Assembly (NCBI GenBank): GCA_947496235.1
Contig: CANMCE010000001.1
Location: forward strand, 248,001 to 312,000
Reading direction: 5' to 3'
DNA length: 64,000 bases
Source: an uncultured Glaciecola sp.
Lineage (GTDB): Bacteria > Pseudomonadota > Gammaproteobacteria > Enterobacterales > Alteromonadaceae
The notes under the pieces were generated by a model. That model was not told the DNA's origin and ran no database searches. It saw only the letters and a list, made by a program, of their open reading frames with translations. Shown here piece by piece: positions 38,237 through 47,751 of the stretch (positions are counted from its first letter, which is position 1; the number at the start of each line of letters is the position of its first letter). Both the position numbers and the translations under genes were made by a program.

Positions 38237-38954
38237 GACAATAAAAGTATTTACCTAGATATTGATAAGGCATACTTTCTCCATATTGTTTTTCTAACGC
38301 CAATATTTCTTCAAAATCAGTCTCTTTAGCGCCCTTGTCAAAAATATAATCATGAAAACAACGAATGCCTGCTGTTTTTACAATCTTTATATTTTTTAGA
38401 CCTTTAATAAATTCCATAACGATTTCGGGTTTTAACGGTTGTTTTGGATTTAATCGGACCTGATTTTTAACTTTCATGCCCTTTTTAATGTAGTCGAAAT
38501 TACGATACAAAATATTGTTAAATAGCATTGCATGATAGTTGAAAAAGCTTAGGGATAGAAAACCACCTGAAGGTAAAAGATTTACCATATGAGAAATGGC
38601 ATCGTACGGATTGTCCAACCATTCAAGGACGGCGTGGCATAAGATAATGTCACTTGGTTGGTCGTATTCTTCTATTGGTTGTTGTTGAATATTTGTTGAC
38701 GGAAAATCCGCTAATCGTTGTTTCGCAATATCTAATACATCCGCAGATACATCGACCAGAGTAACCTGATGACCTTTTTGGGCAAATTCATAACTCATCA
38801 TCCCTGTGCCACCACCTAGATCTAGCACGGACTTGGAAGACCCATTTAAAATGCCATCTAAATAATGCAATAACAGTGCATGTCTTATTTTACCTTTACT
38901 GGTTCCATAGATATTTTTATCAAACTTATTGGCTATTCCATCAAAACTCGACAT
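38211..38954 (-). CDS. cmoM: tRNA 5-carboxymethoxyuridine methyltransferase CmoM
   Basis: 247 residues. The N-terminus FDGIANKFDKNIYGTSKGKIRHALL is characteristic of CmoM. SAM motif I is VLDLGGGTGMMS, and CHAVLEWLDNP follows. The enzyme methylates cmo5U34 to mcmo5U34 in tRNA, later in the pathway that TrhO can start. 22 bp separate it from the Nif3-like gene upstream, so co-transcription is likely. Confidence 0.85.
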   Translation of the reverse strand: MSSFDGIANKFDKNIYGTSKGKIRHALLLHYLDGILNGSSKSVLDLGGGTGMMSYEFAQKGHQVTLVDVSADVLDIAKQRLADFPSTNIQQQPIEEYDQPSDIILCHAVLEWLDNPYDAISHMVNLLPSGGFLSLSFFNYHAMLFNNILYRNFDYIKKGMKVKNQVRLNPKQPLKPEIVMEFIKGLKNIKIVKTAGIRCFHDYIFDKGAKETDFEEILALEKQYGESMPYQYLGKYFYCLLQKEAVG

Positions 38955-38976
38955 TTTTATTGCTCAGTCACTCTGT

Positions 38977-39738
38977 TTAAGCTGGATTATGAATGTCTAC
39001 AAAAGTTACGTCTAGGGCATATTGAGACGCCAGATATTCACCGACGGCTTTTACTCCGTAACGCTCACTTGCGTGATGGCCTATGGCAAAATAATCGATG
39101 TTTTGTTCAATTGCTGAATGCGTTGTTTGTTCACTTATTTCACCACTAACAAAGGCATCAATAGTAACTTCAGTTTGATTGGCTACAGCATCAATAAATC
39201 CTTGACCACCTCCTGTACACCATGCGAGTTGCTTTATGTTTGATTTATTGCCAACAGAGATGGGATCTCTGCCTAGTTTGTCTTTAAACACACTAAGCAA
39301 ACTATGGTGTTCCATCGCTTGAGACAACTTACCACTCATCACTATACCCTTGGGTTCAATACTGCTAACCGCCTGAATATCTTGTAAACCAAGCAAATCG
39401 CCAAGTTGTTTATTATTGCCATAAATTGGATGTACATCTATAGGAAGGTGGTAAGCGAGCAAACTAATGTCATGCTTTAAAAGAGCCGCTACACGTTGCT
39501 TTTTCATGCCTATTATTTCTGGAGATTCGCCCTTCCAAAAATAGCCATGATGTACCAAAATCGCGTCAGCATTTAATTCTATAGCTTTATTAATCAGCGC
39601 TAAGCTTGCTGTAACACCAGTGACGATTTTAGTAATTTTTGGTTTACCCTCAATTTGCAGTCCGTTATGACAATAATCTTTTACTAAATTAGGTTGTAAA
39701 AGCTCATCTAAGACGGAAATAAGCTGTTGTAACTGCAA
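38977..39738 (-). CDS. Nif3-like dinuclear metal-binding protein (YbgI family)
   Basis: 253 residues, standard size for the hexameric YbgI/DUF34 family. Metal-ligand regions AILVHHGYFWKG, LLAYHLPID and IDYFAIGHHASER are present. Proposed to be a GTP cyclohydrolase I type 2-like enzyme; true role unclear. ATG start at 39738. Confidence 0.88.
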   Translation of the reverse strand: MQLQQLISVLDELLQPNLVKDYCHNGLQIEGKPKITKIVTGVTASLALINKAIELNADAILVHHGYFWKGESPEIIGMKKQRVAALLKHDISLLAYHLPIDVHPIYGNNKQLGDLLGLQDIQAVSSIEPKGIVMSGKLSQAMEHHSLLSVFKDKLGRDPISVGNKSNIKQLAWCTGGGQGFIDAVANQTEVTIDAFVSGEISEQTTHSAIEQNIDYFAIGHHASERYGVKAVGEYLASQYALDVTFVDIHNPA

Positions 39739-39850
39739 AATTTTACCCTTTTGTTAAGAAATTAGACATTTGCCCCAGAATGTGTATAAATTACGCCATT
39801 CCCATAAGAAAACACAACAATCATTTATAATAATAAGGTTCAACACACTG

Positions 39851-40204
39851 ATGAGCAAACTAGATAAAGATAGCGTAATTGAGAAGTTTACCCAAGCATA
39901 CACCAAAGCAAATGGCAAAGCGCCTGAGATTGAGGCAAAAGGTGGTTGGTATAGCGTTGACGGTGGGAAAAATATTCGATTAGCGCAGCTGGATGAAATG
40001 GCAGATGAACTCGCAGGTTCTAGTGCACCTGAAGCAGCCGCTCCTGCTAAAGAAGAAAAACCGGCGAAAGCAGAAAAACCCGCCAAAGCAGCGGCTAAGC
40101 CAAAAGCTAAAAAAGCGGCAAAATCTACCAAAGCATTTAGCGTTAAAGATTTTTATGCGACCCAAATTCTTGCAAATAAACCAGGTTCTAAACAACCTCG
40201 TTAA
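39851..40204 (+). CDS. small protein with histone-like Lys/Ala/Pro linker
   Basis: 117 residues from the ATG at 39851. An N-terminal unit (VIEKFTQAYTKANGKAPEIE, GGWYSVDGGKNIRLAQLDEM) is followed by an AP/KPAKAEKPAKAAAKPKAK linker like histone H1 or HU-tail sequences, then a short C-terminal piece (FSVKDFYATQILANKPGSKQ). Such a tail usually binds nucleic acid. I have the impression that similar proteins occur in marine gammaproteobacteria but know no function. A good terminator follows. Confidence 0.65.
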   Translation: MSKLDKDSVIEKFTQAYTKANGKAPEIEAKGGWYSVDGGKNIRLAQLDEMADELAGSSAPEAAAPAKEEKPAKAEKPAKAAAKPKAKKAAKSTKAFSVKDFYATQILANKPGSKQPR

Positions 40205-40222
40205 GACTCTGCATATTGTACG

Positions 40223-40250
40223 AAGAGGAAGCCTCGAGCTTCCTTTTTTT
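40223..40250 (+). terminator. intrinsic terminator
   Basis: AGGAAGC / GCTTCCT stem with a CTCGA loop and a run of seven T, 20 bp after the small Lys-rich gene. Confidence 0.85.
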
Positions 40251-40360
40251 CGTCTGCAAAGCATTTAATCTGAGATAAACTGGCTATCTCTAATTAAAAG
40301 TAACCCGATCGTCTTTTTATTAGTTTCCAAGCTTGTAATCATTTGAAAAATTTTTGTAAA

Positions 40361-40379
40361 TAAGTATGATTCGCATTTA
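40361..40379. promoter_or_regulatory. Fur-box-like site upstream of siderophore receptor
   Basis: On the minus strand the site reads TAAATGCGAATCATACTTA, similar to Fur boxes of the AATGAGAATNATTATCATT type. It lies about 95 bp before the receptor start, where iron control is expected. Match is partial, about 11 of 16 positions by hand. Confidence 0.5.
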
Positions 40380-40472
40380 TATTTTTATGGTTATTTCTGT
40401 TACCGTTATTTAAACAGCATTCAGCTATACATTTAATCGAGTAATATCTATGTTATTCAGGAGAAACTAAGC

Positions 40473-42572
40473 TTGAAACCTCATGTATTTAGCGCCCTAC
40501 CCTTAGCATTGATTTGCGCCAACAGCTTCGCAAACACGCAAAATTCAATAGAAAAGATCACAGTTGAAGGTCAAAAATACCTGTCAATAAGTGAATCTAA
40601 CTCAATAAAAACTCCAACGCCTATTATAGATGTGCCCCAGAGTTTGAGCATCATCTCTGCAGAAGAAATTACTGCTAGAGGCATTAATAGTATCGCGCAA
40701 ATTATCGATTACCTACCCGGTGTAAATACATCTCAAGGCGAAGGGCATCGTGACTCTGTGGTATTTAGAGGCGTTCGTTCAACTGCTGATTTCTTTTTAG
40801 ATGGCAATAGAGACGATGTGCAGTATTTCCGAGCACTCTATAACGTTGAACAAGTAGAAGTATTGAGAGGCCCCAACGCGCTATTGTTTGGTCGAGGAGG
40901 CACTGGTGGAGTATTAAATAGGGTTTCCAAAAAGGCCCTATTAGAGGATAGTTTTTTTGGCTACAAAGCTAAACTTGACTCTTTTGGAGGAGGCGGATTG
41001 TCACTGGATTCAAATGTATCTTTGAACGAGAATACAGCACTACGAATAAATGCAATGTATGAGCAATTAGAGAATCATCGTGACTTTTTTGATGGTGAGC
41101 GCATTGGCATTACTCCTACTCTTAGAGTTGAATTGTCTGACACTACCCTTATTGACTTGTCTTATGAATACATAAATCACGATCGTTTTATTGATAGAGG
41201 TATTCCTACAAATAGCTCAGGGCGCCCAGTAGAAGAGCTAAAAAATAATGTCTTTGCAGACCCTGAGAATAATTACCACAGCGTTGAAGCCGATGTATTC
41301 AGAGCAAATGTTCAACATCAATTTTCTGACGAAATAAAAGGCAATTTTAATGCGTTTTATGGTGATTACGACAAGGTGTATTCAAATTATTATGTAGCAA
41401 ATTATGATGAAGCAAATAATCAAGTCGAATTAGACGGTTATATCGATGAAACCCAACGCACGAATCTAGTATTGTCAGCAAATCTTATTGGTGAATTTAC
41501 CATTGCAGGTCTATCCCATACCTTGATTGCTGGCGCTGAATTGGTGCAAACTAACTCTGACCAATATCGGATAAACCCTGTATTTTCAAGCTCTGGTGAT
41601 GATAGAGAGTGGTTTACTATTGCTCGGCCAATAAACTTTGTTAATGGCACAGGCGTAAATTCTGAAGGGGCAGCTTTCACTGTGACGTTTAGTGATCTAA
41701 ATGATGATACTCGGGTCGATTTAGATGTATTTTCCGCCTATTTACAAGATGAAATAAAACTCACAGAAAATTTTCATCTTGTGTTGGGTGCTCGCTTTGA
41801 TCAATTTGAGATCCAAGTATTCAATGCCGATCCAAACGTACTGGAAACAAGAACCCGTAAAGATGAAGAAATTTCTCCCCGTGCTGGCATTATCTATAAA
41901 CCTCAAGAGAGTGTTTCGATCTATCTAAGTTACAGTGAGTCATTTCTGCCACGAAGCGGTGAACAATACGCAAATATTAACGGCAGCAATAATGCGTTAG
42001 ATCCCGATACTTTTTCAAATCAGGAAGTTGGCATAAAATGGGACATGAGCAAGACATTGAGTTTAACCGCCGCTTATTTTGAAAATCAACAAAGCTCTCC
42101 TCAAGTTGCAGACGCCGATCCCCAAACCTTGGATGTCATTGATTCAGAAATCAAAGGCGTGGAGTTTCAACTGATAGCAAATCCAATTGAAGCTTTACAA
42201 ATCACTGCGAATTACAGTTATTTGGAAGGAGAAATTGTTGAGCGTACAGGCCCAACTGGCAGAACACCAAGAGAACTACCGGAAAATAGCGTTTCAATTT
42301 GGTCAAGATATGAAGTCTCAGAAAAATTAGCATTTGCTTTAGGCGCTACTTATCAAGGGAAAAGTTTTATCACCTCCAGCAATTCAGCTTTCTTGCCAAG
42401 TTACACGCGTTTAGATGCTGCGGCATATTATGACTTTTCGGATGATCTGAGATTACAATTAAATATTGAAAATTTAACCGATACCTTGTATTTCCCCAAT
42501 GCCCATTCAACCCATCAGGTTACTGTGGGTGCACCGGTGAACGCGAGTTTGTCTATCTTAGGTCGCTTTTAG
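40473..42572 (+). CDS. TonB-dependent siderophore receptor
   Basis: 699 residues from a TTG with AGGAG 9 bases upstream. Signal peptide (cleavage after NSFA), plug with DVPQSLSIISAEEITARG and VEVLRGPNALLFGRGGTGGVLN (siderophore-receptor signature), and a barrel ending in LSILGRF with terminal Phe. It imports ferric siderophores across the outer membrane; which one cannot be told. No siderophore synthesis genes are in the window, so a scavenging role is possible. Fur-like site upstream. Confidence 0.92.
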   Translation: MKPHVFSALPLALICANSFANTQNSIEKITVEGQKYLSISESNSIKTPTPIIDVPQSLSIISAEEITARGINSIAQIIDYLPGVNTSQGEGHRDSVVFRGVRSTADFFLDGNRDDVQYFRALYNVEQVEVLRGPNALLFGRGGTGGVLNRVSKKALLEDSFFGYKAKLDSFGGGGLSLDSNVSLNENTALRINAMYEQLENHRDFFDGERIGITPTLRVELSDTTLIDLSYEYINHDRFIDRGIPTNSSGRPVEELKNNVFADPENNYHSVEADVFRANVQHQFSDEIKGNFNAFYGDYDKVYSNYYVANYDEANNQVELDGYIDETQRTNLVLSANLIGEFTIAGLSHTLIAGAELVQTNSDQYRINPVFSSSGDDREWFTIARPINFVNGTGVNSEGAAFTVTFSDLNDDTRVDLDVFSAYLQDEIKLTENFHLVLGARFDQFEIQVFNADPNVLETRTRKDEEISPRAGIIYKPQESVSIYLSYSESFLPRSGEQYANINGSNNALDPDTFSNQEVGIKWDMSKTLSLTAAYFENQQSSPQVADADPQTLDVIDSEIKGVEFQLIANPIEALQITANYSYLEGEIVERTGPTGRTPRELPENSVSIWSRYEVSEKLAFALGATYQGKSFITSSNSAFLPSYTRLDAAAYYDFSDDLRLQLNIENLTDTLYFPNAHSTHQVTVGAPVNASLSILGRF

Positions 42573-43063
42573 CAAATATAAGTATAAGTCAGCCTTTGTT
42601 TGAAGCAAAAGGCTGACTTCCCTTAACTCATCTGCATTTAGCTTGCATATCCAGCTTATTTTTTCGTTATCTATAGAAATCTCTAATAAAAACTTTAGTC
42701 TAAAGAACTCTCAAAAATTTTCGCTCAAAATAAGCATTTTTACAAAAACGAAACATTTATCCTAATAATTCTCCCCAAATAAAGGTTAATTACTAATTTT
42801 AAGGCATTGAATAAAATAATTAATCTATATATGCTTGTAGTGTTGGTTAAAAAGCGTCCTTTTAGAAGTCGTATAATTTAAATAAAAGCCAATGTTTTAC
42901 ACAGGGGAAAGGATAAGCCTTTCATAAAAACGGTAGCGGGATGTAACCACAACATCTGCTCAAGTTTTGCAGAATGTTCTTCACTTTTTGAATCAGAATG
43001 TTGAAACAGTTGTGCGTTCATCTACAGAAACTATCTATAAAACAAGGTAATCAGGAGAAGAAA
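42573..43063. other. 491-bp intergenic region between two TonB receptor genes
   Basis: It holds a hairpin at 42586-42619, a long A/T-rich stretch that must include the promoter of the next receptor, and from 42900 a more G/C-rich leader with three short hairpins (42907-42923, 42940-42956, 42955-42973). No credible reading frame of its own was seen. Confidence 0.6.
42586..42619 (+). terminator. hairpin after siderophore receptor gene
   Basis: 12-bp perfect stem AAGTCAGCCTTT / AAAGGCTGACTT with a 10-base loop, 13 bp after the stop. No T-run follows, so termination may be weak. Confidence 0.6.
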
Positions 43064-45793
43064 TTGAATACACATTCCAATTCAAAAACTGCCAATAGAC
43101 GATTAAATCGTATTACAACAGGTATACTTGCAGCTACTCTTCCAATTGCGGCTATGATGCCTTCAGCGTCAATGGCACAAGAGGCGAGCGAAGCTGAAAA
43201 AGTAGAAAAAGTCATAGTAACAGGTACTCGTATGGTTAACCGTTCTGCGGCTGACTCTCCAGTACCAGTAGATGTTATTTCGGGTGATGAGTTTCGTCAA
43301 AACTCATCTTCAGATGTCCAAGACATGTTAAGAACTGCGGTTCCTTCTTTTGACGTCAATACGCAACCTATCAGTGACGCTGCGACTATTATTCGTCCAG
43401 CTAACATGCGCGGTTTATCACCTGATAACGTATTAGTGTTGGTAAATGGTAAGCGACGTCATCGCGGTTCAGTAATTTCATTTTTAGGTGGCGGTATTTC
43501 GGATGGTGCACAAGGTGTCGATATTTCCGCTATCCCTGCACTTGCCATGAAACAGGTTGAAGTACTACGTGACGGTGCATCCTCACAGTACGGTTCAGAC
43601 GCCATTGCAGGTGTAATAAACTTCTTACTTAGAGACGATGATGAAGGGTTCGAAGTTAGAGCTAAATATGGTTCCACCTATGAAGGTGACGGCGATGCTT
43701 ACACTATTTCAGCGAATGCTGGCTTTTCATTAGGTAGCTCGGGCTTTTTAAATATCACAGGTGAAATCAAAGACGTTGAAGGGACTGTGCGTTCTGTCGT
43801 TCGTGACGATGTGCAAGCTATGGTAGATGCCGGCTATCTCTCAATGTCAGATTTCTCTGTAATAAACTCATATACAGATGAAGTTCCTCAGTATTGGGGA
43901 CAACCTGACGTAGAAGACGATATTAAAGTATTTGTTAACTCTGCCTATGAATTTAGTGAAAATGCCGAATTATATGTATTTGGTAACTACGCACAGCGCA
44001 CAGTGACAGGTGGTTTCTTCTATCGAAACCCGGTTACTGAAGGCGGTCAACGTGGCGGCGTTTACGCTGGTCCATTAGTAGATCCAGCCACTGGTATGGC
44101 AGATCCTAACGGTGTTCATTCGGTGTTGGTTGGTGATTTAGATGGCGTCGGTATCGGTGGCTCCTGTATTGATGGGATTCCAATTGGTGGTAACGGTAAT
44201 GTTTTCCCAGATCCTACCTTTTTAGCCCAGGTCGCAGCTGATGATAACTGTTTCTCTTTCATCGAAACTATCCCAACAGGTTTTGTACCTAGATTCGGCG
44301 GTGACAATGAAGATATGTCATTCACTGTTGGGCTTAGAGGCGATATCAACATAGGCAATGGTCTTTACTATGATATCAGTGCTCAGCAAGGTTCAAATAA
44401 AACTGACTTCTTTATTAATAACACCATTAACGCTTCTTTAGGTCCAGATACTCCTAGAGACTTTATTCCTGGTGGCCAAGAACAAACCGAAACTCTTTTC
44501 AATGCTAACTTTGTTTACGGTATTGATGTTGGTTTAACTTCAGATTTAAACATTGCCTTTGGTGCTGAATACCGAGAAGAAGAATTTGATCTGTTCGCAG
44601 GTGATGCCGCCTCTTTTGCTTTGGGCCCATTGTCTGATCAAGGTTTCTCATCAAGTTCAAACGGTTTTGGTGGATTCCCGAATTCAACCTCATCTTCTCA
44701 AGACAGTACAGCATTCTACATTGACTTAGAAGCAGATGTAACAGAGTCTCTAACTATGCAAGCAGCTGTTCGTTACGAAGATTTCAGTGAATTCGGCGAT
44801 ACAACTGATTTTAAAATCGCTGGTATTTACCACGTAACTGACGATTTTAGATTGCGTGCAGCCTACTCTACTGGTTTCCACGCACCAACTGCAGGTCAAG
44901 CCAACATAACTAACGTTACCACCCAAAACGTGAACGGTGTGTTAGTTGACCAAGGTACGCTTCCATTGTCTTCTGCAGCGGGTCAGTTAGCGGCAGACTT
45001 TATTGAGAGTCAAGGCAACGGACGTCCATCATTAGGCCCTGAAGAAGCGAAAAACTTCTCTGTGGGTGTTTCTATTGATATTGGTGCTACAAGCTGGACC
45101 ATAGATTATTACAGCATTGAATTAGATGATCGTGTAGCACTAGGTGCGAACGTTGACTTCTTAGATGCACTAAACTTTGCCGGCGGCGGTACTACTTACG
45201 GCTCAGTATCTGAAGCCTTAACAGGTCTTGATGCGTCTGGCGTAATAAATCGTCAAGAGTTCATTGGTTTAGATGATTTATCACAATTTAGATTCTTCTC
45301 TAACAGCTTTGACACCACTACCACAGGTATCGACATTGTTGGTAACTATAGCTTTGATTTCTTGGGCGGTAGTTCACGTTTAACCCTAGCTGCCAACTTT
45401 AATGAAACTGAAGTAGATGATGTAGGTACATTGAATCCAATTGGTGCGGGTCGTGTTGCTGCTATCGAAGATCTATTGCCAAACACTCGAGGAAACATTG
45501 CTTGGACTCACACCCAAGGTGATTTCAGAACTATGGTTAGAGCTAACTACTATGGTGAGTGGGATGACACAGGTAATGGTGTAGAAGGCATCAGTAGCGA
45601 AGTATTAGTTGACGTAGAAGTACTTTACTATCTGAATGAGAATACTGAGATTGTAGTAGGTGTAGATAACTTATTTGATACCTACCCTGACAAAAACCCA
45701 AGTGCAGGCAGTTTAGGTCAGCTATACCCAGAATCTAGTCCATTCGGATTTACCGGCGGTCAGTGGTACGTGCAAGCGCGCTTTAAATACTAA
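43064..45793 (+). CDS. TonB-dependent receptor
   Basis: 909 residues from a TTG at 43064 with AGGAG 6 bases before; the frame is open to an ATG at 42998 but that has no ribosome-binding site and would put 22 residues ahead of the signal peptide (GILAATLPIAAMMPSASMAQ). The TonB box is near KVEKVIVTGTR; the plug has SSDVQDMLRTAVPSFDVN, LVLVNGKRRHRG and VEVLRDGASSQYGSDAIAGVINF. The barrel ends WYVQARFKY. Substrate unknown. Strong terminator after it. Confidence 0.9.
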   Translation: MNTHSNSKTANRRLNRITTGILAATLPIAAMMPSASMAQEASEAEKVEKVIVTGTRMVNRSAADSPVPVDVISGDEFRQNSSSDVQDMLRTAVPSFDVNTQPISDAATIIRPANMRGLSPDNVLVLVNGKRRHRGSVISFLGGGISDGAQGVDISAIPALAMKQVEVLRDGASSQYGSDAIAGVINFLLRDDDEGFEVRAKYGSTYEGDGDAYTISANAGFSLGSSGFLNITGEIKDVEGTVRSVVRDDVQAMVDAGYLSMSDFSVINSYTDEVPQYWGQPDVEDDIKVFVNSAYEFSENAELYVFGNYAQRTVTGGFFYRNPVTEGGQRGGVYAGPLVDPATGMADPNGVHSVLVGDLDGVGIGGSCIDGIPIGGNGNVFPDPTFLAQVAADDNCFSFIETIPTGFVPRFGGDNEDMSFTVGLRGDINIGNGLYYDISAQQGSNKTDFFINNTINASLGPDTPRDFIPGGQEQTETLFNANFVYGIDVGLTSDLNIAFGAEYREEEFDLFAGDAASFALGPLSDQGFSSSSNGFGGFPNSTSSSQDSTAFYIDLEADVTESLTMQAAVRYEDFSEFGDTTDFKIAGIYHVTDDFRLRAAYSTGFHAPTAGQANITNVTTQNVNGVLVDQGTLPLSSAAGQLAADFIESQGNGRPSLGPEEAKNFSVGVSIDIGATSWTIDYYSIELDDRVALGANVDFLDALNFAGGGTTYGSVSEALTGLDASGVINRQEFIGLDDLSQFRFFSNSFDTTTTGIDIVGNYSFDFLGGSSRLTLAANFNETEVDDVGTLNPIGAGRVAAIEDLLPNTRGNIAWTHTQGDFRTMVRANYYGEWDDTGNGVEGISSEVLVDVEVLYYLNENTEIVVGVDNLFDTYPDKNPSAGSLGQLYPESSPFGFTGGQWYVQARFKY

Positions 45794-45810
45794 GAGCGTT
45801 TAAACCCAAT

Positions 45811-45842
45811 AAAAATGCCGCTGTTTAAGCGGCATTTTTTTA
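45811..45842. terminator. intrinsic terminator after TonB receptor
   Basis: 11-bp stem AAAAATGCCGC / GCGGCATTTTT, 7-base loop and T-run. Lies between convergent genes and is A-rich on the other side, so it can serve both. Confidence 0.9.
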
Positions 45843-45852
45843 TTCTTTTAGA

Positions 45853-46611
45853 TTAATCTTGTTGCCATTTAATAAACGAGTTAATCCGATAAACAACATT
45901 AATCGTTTTGGAAACTTCAATACTTTGCGGTATGAAAATATCAGATTCATTCCCACCTTTACCTCGATATTCCATAGGTGCTGACAAGGTGGCATGCCCA
46001 GGACTATTTTCCAATCCAAAGGTAGCAAAGAACGAATTAAAAGACCCGGTATCATTAAACGCAAATACTTCGCCTAACTCTACGCCAAGTCCACTGGCCA
46101 TTTGTTGGGCTTTGTTTTTTGCATTTTCGGCCGCCTGTGCGATTAAGGTCACTTCAACTTCTGATCGATTAGTAGCATCAAACTCTGTATTCAAATTGTG
46201 TAGATTGTCGATTTTCCGAAGCGCGTTGACTATCTTTGGGTAATCATTTAGTGACTTAATAGTGACTGTAAAATTTCGAGAAAAGTCGTATCCTAAAATA
46301 GCTAAACTATTATAGTTCTTATCCCTTTCACGGCGAATATTCTTAGTGATTTCATAGGCAACTATATCATCACTGGCAATCTTGTAATGCTCAAATACTT
46401 CCAAAACAGAGGTAGTGACATCTTGTAAATGATTACTTGCCACTTCAGATTCTGCATCAAAAGTGGTCAGATTAAATGAAATCTTGGCCACATTAGGCTG
46501 CACTTTAGCACTGCTTGTCCCAGTAACAGTTACAAAAGGAAAGTCAGGTAATGGAGAGGCAAATATGGAACTAGATGCCAAACTCATTAGTAGTAATATC
46601 CAGTATTTCAT
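45853..46611 (-). CDS. SIMPL-domain (DUF541) periplasmic protein
   Basis: 252 residues with signal peptide (cleavage after SIFA). VTVTGTSSAKVQPNVAKISFNL at the start and ARAAENAKNKAQQMA-like region (residues 150-175) followed by ISVSKTINVVYRI-like end are the SIMPL hallmark. Periplasmic; some relatives are linked to oxidative stress. Located 20 bp after sohB and probably co-transcribed. Confidence 0.82.
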   Translation of the reverse strand: MKYWILLLMSLASSSIFASPLPDFPFVTVTGTSSAKVQPNVAKISFNLTTFDAESEVASNHLQDVTTSVLEVFEHYKIASDDIVAYEITKNIRRERDKNYNSLAILGYDFSRNFTVTIKSLNDYPKIVNALRKIDNLHNLNTEFDATNRSEVEVTLIAQAAENAKNKAQQMASGLGVELGEVFAFNDTGSFNSFFATFGLENSPGHATLSAPMEYRGKGGNESDIFIPQSIEVSKTINVVYRINSFIKWQQD

Positions 46612-46631
46612 TATCTCTCCTTGTACCCTAT

Positions 46632-47645
46632 TTATTGAAATCGCGATAAGTTTATCATCGACATCAGTTTATCAAACACGCTTTCTATTGCAGTGGAAGC
46701 TGCAAAACCAAGCTTTTGCGCCATGTTCTTTTTGTTTTCATATTTAAGTTTAAACAGTTTATGGGTGTCATTGGCTTTTAACAAAAAGTCGTCTGACGTT
46801 TGTAGCTTATCTACTAAACCTAACTCTAAGGCTTTTTGACCTAACCAATACTCGCCTGTGGCGACTTTTTCCAAATCTAATTCCGACCTAAAATGCTTAA
46901 TATGCCCTTTGAACAAATCATGCACTTCTTGTAGCTCTTGTTTAAACTTCTCACGGCCTTGTTCGGTGTTTTCTCCCAATACGGTTAGGGTTCGCTTGTA
47001 CTCACCTGCTGTATGCATTTCAATATCTACATCATTTTTCTTAAGTACTTTGTGAATATTAGGAATCTGCGCCACAACACCAATAGAACCTACAATCGCA
47101 AATGGCGCTGAAATAATAGTATCAGCCACCGCAGCCATCATATAACCACCACTGGCAGCTATTTTATCTACGCTCACGGTTAATTTTAGATTTGCATCTT
47201 TAATCCGTTGAAGTTGAGAAGCAGCTAACCCATAGCCATGAACCACGCCACCTCCACTATCGACTTTTACTAGAACTTCGTCATTTTCTTTAGCTACACA
47301 TAAAATAGCAGTGATTTCTCGACGCAGACTGTCAACTTCTTTGGCCATTGGCGAACCTTGGAAATCGATAACATAGAGATTGGGTTTAGTTTCCTCTTTA
47401 TCTTTCTTTTGCTCTTTTTTGCGCTGTTTTTGTAACTTCTTTAACGCTTCTTTTGATAACAAAACTTGTTCTGATTGGCGCTTTATGTTGTCAAACTGTT
47501 CTGATATAGAATCAAAACTTAAATTGCCACCACCACCTTTTTGTTTACTTGCAAGACCTATGATTAATCCAACTACCGCAACTATTGCAATAACAACGGT
47601 AATGGCCTTAGCAACAAATAATCCGTATTCAAATAAAAATTCCAA
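46632..47645 (-). CDS. sohB: inner-membrane S49 peptidase SohB
   Basis: About 337 residues from a TTG at 47645 (MEFLFEYGLF), with GGGAG 7 bases upstream; the open frame further upstream has no ribosome-binding site. One membrane helix at residues 8-32, a charged linker, then the S49 domain with catalytic Ser in KIAASGGYMMA and catalytic Lys in GEYKRTLTVLGEN. Family members face the periplasm and degrade small peptides. Confidence 0.9.
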   Translation of the reverse strand: MEFLFEYGLFVAKAITVVIAIVAVVGLIIGLASKQKGGGGNLSFDSISEQFDNIKRQSEQVLLSKEALKKLQKQRKKEQKKDKEETKPNLYVIDFQGSPMAKEVDSLRREITAILCVAKENDEVLVKVDSGGGVVHGYGLAASQLQRIKDANLKLTVSVDKIAASGGYMMAAVADTIISAPFAIVGSIGVVAQIPNIHKVLKKNDVDIEMHTAGEYKRTLTVLGENTEQGREKFKQELQEVHDLFKGHIKHFRSELDLEKVATGEYWLGQKALELGLVDKLQTSDDFLLKANDTHKLFKLKYENKKNMAQKLGFAASTAIESVFDKLMSMINLSRFQ

Positions 47646-47701
47646 CGATAACTCCCGATAATTCAACTGAACTAGTGTCAGTATATGGTCATTCCAAAAA
47701 A

Positions 47702-47727
47702 GAAAAAGGGCTAAAAAGCCCTTTTTC
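47702..47727. terminator. bidirectional intrinsic terminator after the lipase gene
   Basis: GAAAAAGGGCT / AGCCCTTTTTC, an 11-bp stem with a 4-base loop and T-rich on both strands, 25 bp after the lipase stop and before sohB. Confidence 0.9.
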
Positions 47728-47751
47728 ATTGATTAATCTACTAAAACTTGT

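Noticed and set aside
39754-40131. 125-residue Ala/Phe-rich frame on the minus strand
   Set aside because: Antisense shadow of the Lys/Ala-rich gene at 39851; composition comes from the repeat on the other strand and it has no start context.
39980-40268. Two further frames (plus and minus) over the Lys-rich repeat
   Set aside because: Low-complexity shadows of the same repeat.
42998-43063. ATG at 42998 as start of the TonB receptor
   Set aside because: Adds 22 residues before a signal peptide and has no ribosome-binding site, while TTG 43064 has AGGAG at the right distance.
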